Positions 15,437 to 21,783 of a stretch of DNA of 21,783 nucleotides are shown in pieces (position 1 is the stretch's first letter; every line of letters starts with the position of its first letter). The translations under genes were made by a program, and so were the position numbers. Source of the DNA: Limousia pullorum. Lineage in GTDB: Bacteria > Bacillota > Clostridia > Oscillospirales > Acutalibacteraceae. Under the pieces are notes generated by a model. The model did no database searches. It saw nothing but the letters and a program-made list of their open reading frames with translations, and was not told the origin of the DNA. The DNA is taken from contig DVNG01000118.1 of assembly GCA_018714545.1 (NCBI GenBank), forward strand, positions 1 to 21,783, in the 5' to 3' direction.

Positions 15437-15473
15437 GCAAAAGTACACAAATTGTAAATTTGTGTACTTTTGC
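15437..15473 (-). terminator. Long hairpin, terminator of the glnA-nadE operon
   Basis: GCAAAAGTACACAAATT (15437-15453) pairs perfectly over 17 bases with AATTTGTGTACTTTTGC (15457-15473), leaving a loop of three bases. On the minus strand it lies 64 bases after the nadE stop and is followed by CCTTTGACTTTTTTC, a loose T-tract. It is the only candidate terminator at the end of this operon. Confidence 0.75.
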
Positions 15474-15536
15474 GCAGGCGATAGGGGAGATTTTTGAAAT
15501 TTTTATATAGTTATAAATTTTTAGAAGTAAAAAAGA

Positions 15537-16283
15537 TTATTTTAAATCTTCTTCAAAGCAGGCGTAAACCTCAGGCATTTTTCTTTTGTGAAGATTTCTC
15601 AGATGATATCTGTTTATAGTTTCCACATCCTCGGGTTCTCCTTTGCCTTCGGTGATGTATTTGTCAATGGCTTTGTAGGTGACGCCCATTTCTTTTTCGT
15701 CTGTCTGACCCTCAAAAAGACCTGCTGAAGGTGCTTTTTCGATGATTGAAGAAGGAGCGTTCAGGTATCTTAAAAACTCAAAAACTTCTGTTGCAGTCAA
15801 ATCTGCGATAGGGTTAAAGTCGTATGCGCCGTCGCCCCATTTTGTAAAATAGCCCATGTAAGCTTCGCTTCTGTTGCCGGTTCCGGCTACAATTCTGTTT
15901 TCAGAGGCGGCAATGGTGTAGAGTGTTATCATTCTAAGACGAGGAGCTATATTTGCGGAAGCGGCGTCGGTAATGGTTGTTACATTTTCCAAAACCTCAA
16001 GCTCTTTGTTTTTAACCTCTGTAAGGTCAACAACCCTTGTTTCTATTTTGAACTGCTGGCTCAGCTCCTTGCCGTCGTCCATATCTTCGCCGAAGTTTCT
16101 CTGTGAACAGCAGGGCATGATAATTCCAACTGTGTTTTCGCAGGCGGCTTTGCAGAGAATGCCCACAAGTGCGCTGTCCTTGCCTCCGCTGTTTCCGAAA
16201 ACAATACCTGTTGCCTTTGTTTTTTCAAGCATATTTTTGATAAATTCAACTCTGTTTTTAAATTCAAGTTCATAGTTACGCAT
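15537..16283 (-). CDS. nadE: NAD+ synthase, ammonia-dependent short form
   Basis: 248 residues. NadE adenylates nicotinic acid adenine dinucleotide and amidates it to NAD+. The ATP pyrophosphatase loop is GNSGGKDSALVG (Ser32-Ser37). TGNRSEAYMGYFTKWGDGAYDFNPIADLT is family-diagnostic in two adjacent blocks. There is no nitrilase (glutaminase) domain, so it uses free ammonia or ammonia passed on by another enzyme. The frame could extend 18 codons upstream, but ATG 16283 has GGGAGG seven bases before it and starts the recognisable sequence. It is the last gene of glnA-ANTAR-purF-nadE, 62 bases after purF. Confidence 0.94.
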   Translation of the reverse strand: MRNYELEFKNRVEFIKNMLEKTKATGIVFGNSGGKDSALVGILCKAACENTVGIIMPCCSQRNFGEDMDDGKELSQQFKIETRVVDLTEVKNKELEVLENVTTITDAASANIAPRLRMITLYTIAASENRIVAGTGNRSEAYMGYFTKWGDGAYDFNPIADLTATEVFEFLRYLNAPSSIIEKAPSAGLFEGQTDEKEMGVTYKAIDKYITEGKGEPEDVETINRYHLRNLHKRKMPEVYACFEEDLK

Positions 16284-16345
16284 AATAATACCTCCCGTTT
16301 GACTGTATAATTGACAGTACTTTATTTGTTTAAACATAAATGTTT

Positions 16346-17788
16346 TTATATGCGCTCACTGAGTTTTTTGGAATAGTCAGAAACCGCTTTGTATTCGTCC
16401 TTTGTCTTTGTGGGATATTTTCCGCCGTAACAGGCTGTGCAGTAGCAGTTTGTGTTTTTGCTTCCGTTAAGATAGGTGACATATTCCGGATTTAAAAAAC
16501 CGAGGCTGTCTGCACCAATCATTTTGGCTATTTCCTCAACTGTGTGATGGTTGGCAATAAGGTTTTCCTTTGAGTCCACATCGGTTCCGTAATAGCATGG
16601 ATTTATGAAAGGCGGTGCGGAAACTCGCATGTGAATTTCCAATGCGCCGGCTTCACGGAGAAGCTCAACAATCCTGCGTGATGTGGTTCCTCTGACGATT
16701 GAGTCGTCTATAAGAACAACCCTTTTTCCTTTTACCACAGAGGGGATAGGGTTTAATTTAATGTGAACCTTGTCCTCACGGGATTCCTGACCCGGTGAAA
16801 TAAAGGTTCTTCCGATGTATTTATTTTTTACAAGTCCTATTCCGTAGGGAATACCGGACTCCCTTGCATAACCTATGGCGGCGTCAATTCCCGAATCGGG
16901 AACACCGATAACTATATCTGCGTCAACGCTGTGTTCAAGTGCAAGAAAAATTCCCGACCTGATTCTTGCCTCGTGTACTGAATATCCGTCAATAACGGAA
17001 TCCGGTCTGGCAAAATAGATGTATTCAAAAATACATTTTGAATGTTTTTCCTTGCCGCAGTGGTCTTTAATTGAAGAAACACCGTTTTTGTCTATTACCA
17101 GAATTTCGCCCGGCTCAACATCACGGATAAGCCTTGCTCCCACTGCGTCAAGAGCGCAGCTTTCTGAAGCCACAATATATCTTCCGTCAGGGGTAATTCC
17201 GTAGCAAAGAGGTCTGAAACCCTTTGGGTCTCTGACGGCTATAAGCTTTGAGGGCGACATAATAACAAGGGAATAAGCGCCCACCAGCTTGTCCATGGCT
17301 CGGTTTATAGCTTCTTCAATGGAAGCGGCGGTAAGCCTTTCCTTTATAATAAGGTAAGAGATAACCTCCGTGTCGCTGGTCATGTGGAAAATTGCTCCGT
17401 TTAATTCCAGCTCCTCTTTAAGGGTATCTGTGTTTACAAGATTTCCGTTGTGAGCTAAGGCAAGCCTTCCTTTAATATGGTTTACAACTATGGGCTGTGC
17501 GTTTATTCTGTCGCTGTCCCCTGTGGTGCTGTATCTCACGTGACCTATAGCCATGTTTCCGTTTCCCAAGTCCTGTAAAACCTGAGGGGTGAAAACATCG
17601 TTTACAATTCCTGTGTCCTTGTAAGTTCTGAAAATGCCGTCGTCGTTTACAACTATTCCGCAGCTCTCCTGTCCTCTGTGCTGTAGTGCAAAAAGACCGT
17701 AGTAGACAGTGGAGGCGACAGCTGTAGGTTTGTTTGAATAAACGGCAAAAACACCGCATTCCTCATGTATTTCTGAAGAAAAATCCAT
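16346..17788 (-). CDS. purF: Amidophosphoribosyltransferase
   Basis: 480 residues. PurF transfers the glutamine amide nitrogen to PRPP, the first step of purine synthesis. The N-terminal class II glutaminase follows a ten-residue propeptide: EECGVFAVY puts the nucleophile at Cys11. The PRPP loop is VVLIDDSIVRGTTS (357-370). Cys252, Cys398, and Cys450/Cys453 in NCYCTACYGG fit the [4Fe-4S] ligands of the B. subtilis-type enzyme, which makes the protein oxygen-sensitive. Start ATG 17788 has AAGGAG about 12 bases upstream. It lies 20 bases after the ANTAR gene, away from any other pur gene, and is co-transcribed with nitrogen-assimilation genes. Confidence 0.97.
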   Translation of the reverse strand: MDFSSEIHEECGVFAVYSNKPTAVASTVYYGLFALQHRGQESCGIVVNDDGIFRTYKDTGIVNDVFTPQVLQDLGNGNMAIGHVRYSTTGDSDRINAQPIVVNHIKGRLALAHNGNLVNTDTLKEELELNGAIFHMTSDTEVISYLIIKERLTAASIEEAINRAMDKLVGAYSLVIMSPSKLIAVRDPKGFRPLCYGITPDGRYIVASESCALDAVGARLIRDVEPGEILVIDKNGVSSIKDHCGKEKHSKCIFEYIYFARPDSVIDGYSVHEARIRSGIFLALEHSVDADIVIGVPDSGIDAAIGYARESGIPYGIGLVKNKYIGRTFISPGQESREDKVHIKLNPIPSVVKGKRVVLIDDSIVRGTTSRRIVELLREAGALEIHMRVSAPPFINPCYYGTDVDSKENLIANHHTVEEIAKMIGADSLGFLNPEYVTYLNGSKNTNCYCTACYGGKYPTKTKDEYKAVSDYSKKLSERI

Positions 17789-17808
17789 GTATATACTCAG
17801 CTCCTTGA

Positions 17809-18399
17809 TTACTCTTTATCCAGTTCATCTATAATTTCCAGCGCAATAACTTTTTTTCTTACACATCTGTCCATTGCGTTTTTCTCAATATATCTGTGGG
17901 CGTCAGGCTCGCTCATTTTCTTCTTGTCAACCAAAAGCCATTTAGCCCTGTTCAAAATTCTTACCTCTTTCATTTTTTCCTGCAAGTCGGAGTTTTTTTC
18001 ATAGAGATTTTTAAGCTTAGCCCTTGTGGCTATTATAAGCCTTAATGACTGTGAAAAAAGCTGGGGAGAAACAGGTCTTGACATTGTTAAAACTCCCGCC
18101 GACTCAACCTTATATGAAACAGCTTCATAATTTTCGCTTTTTACAAATAAAAGAACTCCTGTGCCGCTGTTGTTTGCCACATCGAGGGCAAACTGAGTTC
18201 CGAATTCATCGGAAAGAGGGGTATTTATAAGAAGAATATCTATGGGAATATCCGAGAGAATTCTCCTCGCTTCTCCTGCGCTGCTGCCGACAAATATCTG
18301 AGAAAACTGATTTTTTTGTAAAAGACTTTTGATTGATTCGCAGGTTTTTGGGGAAGAGGATACGACCAATGCGTTCATCGGTTCAGGTCCGGCAAACAA
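17809..18399 (-). CDS. ANTAR-domain RNA-binding regulator with degenerate receiver
   Basis: 196 residues from TTG 18399. The C-terminal 60 residues are an ANTAR domain (LNRAKWLLVDKKKMSEPDAH, then AMDRC and VIALEIID), which binds tandem hexaloop hairpins in leader RNAs and prevents termination. The N-terminal 120 residues have the receiver fold, but the acidic pair is replaced (VVSSSPK), the phospho-acceptor position is Asn (LLINTPL) and the Thr/Lys switch reads TMSRP. Phosphorylation is therefore unlikely. A coiled-coil stretch (NLYEKNSDLQEKMKEVRIL) links the two domains. TTG 18399 is eight bases after AAGGAG; ATG 18378 is the alternative. It lies 42 bases after glnA and 20 before purF. Probable targets are the glnA and gltB leaders. 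Confidence 0.9.
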   Translation of the reverse strand: MFAGPEPMNALVVSSSPKTCESIKSLLQKNQFSQIFVGSSAGEARRILSDIPIDILLINTPLSDEFGTQFALDVANNSGTGVLLFVKSENYEAVSYKVESAGVLTMSRPVSPQLFSQSLRLIIATRAKLKNLYEKNSDLQEKMKEVRILNRAKWLLVDKKKMSEPDAHRYIEKNAMDRCVRKKVIALEIIDELDKE

Positions 18400-18441
18400 A
18401 ACTATCACTCCTTCATTTTTGTCTTTGCAAACTGCTTAGTT

Positions 18442-19647
18442 TCAGATATTGTCAAATTCAAAATAGCAGGCGGGAAGAATCCTTTTAAGCCAGCTGCTGC
18501 TCTTTGCGATTGATACCGCCTGGTCTAAAGAATAGGGCAGAGCTTTAAGCTTGTCGGTAACCGCTTTTTCCGCAGTAAAAAGATTTATATTTTCCGGTAT
18601 ACCCGGCTTGAGATTTCTTCTTATTCCGTCAAGTCCGGCATTTATAAGTAATGTATATGCGATATATGGGTTTGTCATTGGGTCAGGGGAACGAAGCTCA
18701 ATTCTTCTGTACTCGCCGTGAGCCGCAGGAATCCTGATAAGCTGGGAACGATTTTCCGGTGACCATGTGATGTATTTAGGAGCTTTTTTCTCACCTAAAC
18801 GGAGATAGGAGTCCTTGCATGGGTTCAAAAATGCTGTCATCTCTTCCACATGCTCCAATACCCCTGCCATAAAGCTTTCCCAGTAATCGTTGTTGTCATC
18901 GCTTCTTATAGACATATTTATATGCATACCGTTTCCGCTTTTGTCCTTTAATGGCTTTGGTGAAAAGTCGGCGTAAAGACCGTTGCCCATGGCGATAGCT
19001 TCAACCACGGATTTAAAGGTTGTTGCATTGTCGGCGGCGGTGAGAGCGTCGCTGTATCTAAAATCTATTTCATTTTGCCCCGGGCCTTCCTCGTGATGAG
19101 AGCTTTCCGGTTTTATTCCCATGTCAAGGAGAGTAAAGCAGATTTCTCTTCTCACATTTTCGCCCTTGTCCAGAGGGGCAATGTCCATATATCCGGCTTT
19201 GTCAAATGGGGTGTCAGTTGGGTTTCCTTTTTCGTCGGTATGGAAAAGATAAAACTCAAACTCTGCGCCGAAATAGCAGTCAATGCCCATTTCCTTGGCT
19301 GCTTTTATTGATTTTTTCAAAATATATCTGCTGTCCTTTTCAAAAGGAGTTCCGTCAGGGTAGGAGATATCGCAGAACATTCTGATAACCCTGCCGCTTT
19401 GGGGACGCCATGGGAGAATTGCAAGTGTTGACGGGTCGGGGTGAAGAAATAAATCGGATTTTACTTCATCTCCGAAACCGTTTATTGCAGAAGCGTCGAA
19501 AGAAATTCCGTGAGAAAAAGCTCTGTCAAGCTCGTCGGGCATAATGGCAATATTTTTTTGTACTCCGTTTTTGTCGCAGAAAGCCAGTCTTATAAACTTT
19601 ACATCCTCTTCCTGCACAAATGTTTTTACTTCTTCTAATGAATACAT
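18442..19647 (-). CDS. glnA: Glutamine synthetase type I, short C-terminus
   Basis: 401 residues. It makes glutamine from glutamate, ammonia and ATP. Metal and substrate residues are in place: GAEFEFYLF (Glu129, Glu131), GPGQNEIDFRYSDA (Glu193), GNGMHINMS (His242), ENRSQLIRIP (Arg300) and RRIELRSPDP (Glu317, Arg319). The adenylylation tyrosine motif is absent, as in GSI-alpha enzymes of Firmicutes. It is about 40 residues shorter than the B. subtilis enzyme and ends at LKRILPACYFEFDNI, without the WDEYR..V..WE..QY tail that holds the dodecamer rings together. No frameshift continuation is seen after the stop. Start ATG 19647 has GGAGG eight bases upstream. First gene of its operon; its leader contains a terminator. 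Confidence 0.93.
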   Translation of the reverse strand: MYSLEEVKTFVQEEDVKFIRLAFCDKNGVQKNIAIMPDELDRAFSHGISFDASAINGFGDEVKSDLFLHPDPSTLAILPWRPQSGRVIRMFCDISYPDGTPFEKDSRYILKKSIKAAKEMGIDCYFGAEFEFYLFHTDEKGNPTDTPFDKAGYMDIAPLDKGENVRREICFTLLDMGIKPESSHHEEGPGQNEIDFRYSDALTAADNATTFKSVVEAIAMGNGLYADFSPKPLKDKSGNGMHINMSIRSDDNNDYWESFMAGVLEHVEEMTAFLNPCKDSYLRLGEKKAPKYITWSPENRSQLIRIPAAHGEYRRIELRSPDPMTNPYIAYTLLINAGLDGIRRNLKPGIPENINLFTAEKAVTDKLKALPYSLDQAVSIAKSSSWLKRILPACYFEFDNI

Positions 19648-19742
19648 TGCATAAACCTCCGTATTTAAGGAAAATAAGTAAATAATTTTCTTCCCGCTGT
19701 CAACAATACAATTATTATTGTTTGTATCAGCGATAAACCTGT

Positions 19743-19792
19743 AAAAAGAAAACGCTCATAAAAAAGGGCATAAAAACCCCTTTGTATGAACG
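19743..19792 (-). terminator. Attenuator terminator in the glnA leader
   Basis: On the minus strand CGTTCATA (19792-19785) pairs with TATGAGCG (19760-19753, one G-U pair). Inside that, AAAGGG pairs with CCCTTT around a short loop. TTTTCTTTTT (19752-19743) follows directly. It lies about 18 bases after the expected transcription start and 95 bases before the glnA start codon, so it must be bypassed for glnA to be expressed. Confidence 0.8.
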
Positions 19793-19802
19793 CCTTTGCT
19801 CA
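19787..19802 (-). promoter_or_regulatory. Candidate ANTAR hexaloop hairpin, glnA leader
   Basis: On the minus strand TGAGC (19802-19798) and GTTCA (19791-19787) form a five-pair stem (one G-U) around the loop AAAGGC, with A at position 1 and G at position 4, as known for ANTAR targets. Its 3' arm uses bases that the terminator at 19743-19792 needs, so the two structures exclude each other. A second hairpin with loop AGGGGU (minus strand, 19781-19776) is possible but has a mismatch. Inferred from pairing by eye. Confidence 0.6.
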
Positions 19803-19816
19803 ACTTTATTATTACT

Positions 19817-19844
19817 ATTATACATCCGGCAATGGAAATGTCAA
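19817..19844 (-). promoter_or_regulatory. Promoter of the glnA operon
   Basis: On the minus strand TTGACA (19844-19839) and TATAAT (19822-19817), both perfect, are 16 bases apart. Transcription would begin near 19810, giving a leader of about 163 bases. Confidence 0.85.
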
Positions 19845-19903
19845 GAATTATTCTGTTATATGCAGGATTAAAAAGGAAATTATTCATAATTATTATTTTT
19901 ATA

Positions 19904-19932
19904 TTGACAAACAGGGGATAATGGAGTAAAAT
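19904..19932 (+). promoter_or_regulatory. Promoter of gltB
   Basis: TTGACA (19904-19909) and TAAAAT (19927-19932) are 17 bases apart, with expected transcription start near 19939. The 59 bases between this -35 and the divergent glnA -35 are very AT-rich and contain no further element I can name. Confidence 0.8.
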
Positions 19933-19944
19933 ATGCAAAGTGAA

Positions 19945-19998
19945 ACGGCAAAGGTGTCGCAGATAGTATCTGTATACCTGTGCCGTTTTTTGTTTTTT
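19945..19998 (+). terminator. Attenuator terminator in the gltB leader, with hexaloop hairpin
   Basis: ACGGCA (19945-19950) pairs with TGCCGT (19981-19986), AGG (19952-19954) with CCT (19977-19979), and CAGAT (19960-19964) with ATCTG (19968-19972). T6-G-T6 follows (19986-19998). This is an intrinsic terminator right after the promoter and 56 bases before the gltB start. The alternative hairpin CGGC (19946-19949), loop AAAGGT (19950-19955), GTCG (19956-19959) uses the terminator's 5' arm. Its loop has A1 and G4 and shares GCAAAGGYGU with the glnA leader, as expected for an ANTAR antitermination switch. Confidence 0.7.
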
Positions 19999-20053
19999 AA
20001 AAGTAAAATTACAAAGTATTTCAGAAAAATGCACGAGAAATGAGGTTGTTATT

Positions 20054-21783
20054 ATGGCAAAAACCGGTCAGACTCTTTACGACTCACGTTTTGAACATGA
20101 TGCCTGCGGTATCGGTGCGGTTGTAAATATAAAAGGAAAAGCGTCACACAAAATAGTTGACGACGCTTTAAAGATTGTTGAAAGACTGGAACACAGAGCC
20201 GGCAAGGACGCATCCGGAGAAACAGGAGACGGCGTCGGCATTATGGTCAATGTTTCCCATAGCTTCTTTCAGCCTGAATGTAAAAGCCTTGGAATAAATC
20301 TTCCGGAAAAGGGAGATTACGGAGTGGGAATGTTTTTCTTCCCACAGGAAAAGCTCGAGAGAAATCAGGCTAAAAAGATGTTCGAGGTAATCGCAGTCAA
20401 GGAAGGCTTGGAGTTTTTGGGCTGGAGAGAGGTTCCCGTATGTCCGGAGATTCTCGGAAACAGAGCGAGAGACTGTATGCCTTTTATTATGCAGTGCTTT
20501 ATCAAACGCCCTGAAAACACAAAAAGAGGTATTGAGTTTGACAGACGCCTTTATATTGTGAGAAGGGTTTTTGAACAGAGCAATGACAACACATATGTGG
20601 TTTCACTTTCCTCAAGAACTGTAGTTTATAAGGGAATGTTCCTTGTAAATCAGTTGAGACTTTTCTATCCTGATTTGCAGAGGGAGGAGTATCAGTCCGC
20701 TATAGCAATGGTTCACTCAAGATTTTCCACAAACACAAACCCAAGCTGGGAAAGAGCGCATCCAAACAGATTTATCCTCCACAACGGAGAAATCAATACA
20801 ATAAGAGGCAACGTGGACAGAATGCTGGCTCGTGAGGAAACAATGTTTTCACCGGTTATGCCGGAAGAGGACATGGACAAAATTTTCCCTGTTGTAAACG
20901 CCTGCGGTTCTGACTCTGCAATGCTTGACAATACAATAGAATTCCTTGTAATGAACGGTGTAGAGCTTCCGTTGGCTATGATGATGACAATTCCGGAGCC
21001 TTGGAGCAAAGACCAGATGATGAGCAGAAGCAAAAGGGATTTGTACTGCTACTACTCAACAATGATGGAGCCTTGGGACGGCCCTGCCTCAATTCTTTTC
21101 TCCGACGGTGAAAAGGTGGGCGCAATCCTTGACAGAAACGGTTTAAGACCATCAAGATATTATATTACCGAGGATGACGAGCTTATTTTGGCTTCCGAGG
21201 TTGGAGTTCTTGATATCCCCGAGGAAAAAATTCTTTTGAAGTCACGTTTGCAGCCGGGCAAAATGCTTTTGGTTGATACAAAAGAGGGCAGACTTATTTC
21301 CGATGACGAGTGCAAGGAATATTACGCCCAGAGAAATCCATACGGCGAATGGATTGATATGCATCTTGTTCGTCTTGAGGATTTGCCTATTCCAAATAAA
21401 AGAGTTGAAAACTACAGCCAGCAGGTGAGAGACAGACTTTACAAGGCTTTCGGTTATACCTATGAAGACATTAAAAACATGGTTCTTCCAATGGCTAAGG
21501 ACGGAATTGAGCCAACATCCTCTATGGGTATCGACACACCGCTTGCAGTGCTTTCCGATAAGCACCAGCTTCTTTTCAATTACTTCAAACAGCTTTTCGC
21601 ACAGGTTACAAACCCGCCCATAGACGCTATCAGAGAGGAAATCGTAACCGACACCACCGTTTACGTTGGTTCAGACGGAAACCTTTTGGAGGAAAAGCCT
21701 GAAAACTGCACGGTTGTAAGCATTAAAAATCCAATCCTTACAGCCGTTGACCTTATGAAAATAAGAAGCATGAACAAGCCGGG
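20054..21783 (+). CDS. gltB: Glutamate synthase large subunit, partial (5' end)
   Basis: 576 codons are visible, open to the right edge. With reductant the enzyme converts glutamine and 2-oxoglutarate to two glutamates, completing the GS-GOGAT cycle. The class II glutaminase nucleophile is in HDACGIGAVV (Cys18), so 17 residues would be removed on maturation. RAGKDASGETGDGVG, MVHSRFSTNTNPSW, HNGEINTIRGN and CGSDSAMLDN are typical of GltB. The frame ends in the central domain (KNPILTAVDLMKIRSM); the FMN/Fe-S synthase domain lies outside. Start ATG 20054 has GAGG eight bases upstream. It diverges from glnA and has its own promoter and leader terminator. Confidence 0.96.
   Translation, partial: MAKTGQTLYDSRFEHDACGIGAVVNIKGKASHKIVDDALKIVERLEHRAGKDASGETGDGVGIMVNVSHSFFQPECKSLGINLPEKGDYGVGMFFFPQEKLERNQAKKMFEVIAVKEGLEFLGWREVPVCPEILGNRARDCMPFIMQCFIKRPENTKRGIEFDRRLYIVRRVFEQSNDNTYVVSLSSRTVVYKGMFLVNQLRLFYPDLQREEYQSAIAMVHSRFSTNTNPSWERAHPNRFILHNGEINTIRGNVDRMLAREETMFSPVMPEEDMDKIFPVVNACGSDSAMLDNTIEFLVMNGVELPLAMMMTIPEPWSKDQMMSRSKRDLYCYYSTMMEPWDGPASILFSDGEKVGAILDRNGLRPSRYYITEDDELILASEVGVLDIPEEKILLKSRLQPGKMLLVDTKEGRLISDDECKEYYAQRNPYGEWIDMHLVRLEDLPIPNKRVENYSQQVRDRLYKAFGYTYEDIKNMVLPMAKDGIEPTSSMGIDTPLAVLSDKHQLLFNYFKQLFAQVTNPPIDAIREEIVTDTTVYVGSDGNLLEEKPENCTVVSIKNPILTAVDLMKIRSMNKP

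Noticed and set aside
19756..20034. A 92-residue minus-strand open frame in the glnA-gltB spacer
   Set aside because: It covers both promoters and both leader terminators, has no ribosome binding site and reads as AT-rich noise.

Overview
The window reads as a chromosomal segment of a low-to-moderate GC, anaerobic Firmicute, most likely a member of the Clostridia (Oscillospirales/Lachnospirales-like). The grounds are strong AGGAGG-type ribosome binding sites, AT-rich promoters, a T-box riboswitch, an ANTAR regulator beside glnA, a CarD protein, an EFR1-type flavodoxin/ferredoxin protein and an iron-sulfur PurF. No rRNA, tRNA, CRISPR array, intact insertion sequence or prophage gene was seen. 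The species cannot be fixed from sequence alone.

Layout. Positions 1-1385 hold a possible minus-strand gene remnant, a small Cys-rich gene interrupted by a frameshift (210-550) and a zinc-ribbon membrane protein (664-1329). A MATE transporter (minus) and a LysR regulator (plus) diverge at 2744-2862. Positions 3750-7302 carry a minus-strand biotin operon, bioY-bioB-bioD-bioA, with a BirA operator over its promoter; bioF and the pimelate-forming genes are absent here. Divergent from it is a secreted repeat protein (7528-8227) that also carries a frameshift. Then come an EFR1 protein (minus), a YihY/BrkB membrane protein and a HAD phosphatase (both plus).

Positions 11040-14770 form an isoleucine-type operon. 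A T-box leader (likely AUC specifier) precedes ilvB, ilvA and ridA. IlvA makes 2-oxobutyrate by way of a reactive enamine/imine, RidA removes that intermediate, and IlvB uses the 2-oxobutyrate. No ilvN lies beside ilvB.

Positions 14808-21783 are centred on nitrogen. A CarD regulator is followed by a minus-strand operon glnA - ANTAR regulator - purF - nadE. Divergent from glnA is gltB, the glutamate synthase large subunit, which runs off the right edge. The glnA-gltB intergenic region is the most interesting part. Each divergent transcript has its own promoter, then an intrinsic terminator inside the leader. Just before or within that terminator lies a hairpin with a six-base loop, AAAGGC or AAAGGU, sharing the core GCAAAGGYGU. 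The ANTAR protein is encoded directly downstream of glnA. ANTAR proteins are known to bind hexaloop hairpins and prevent termination, so one RNA-binding protein may control both halves of the GS-GOGAT cycle and, through read-through, purF and nadE. The ANTAR protein's receiver domain lacks the usual phosphorylation residues, so its input is probably not a histidine kinase.
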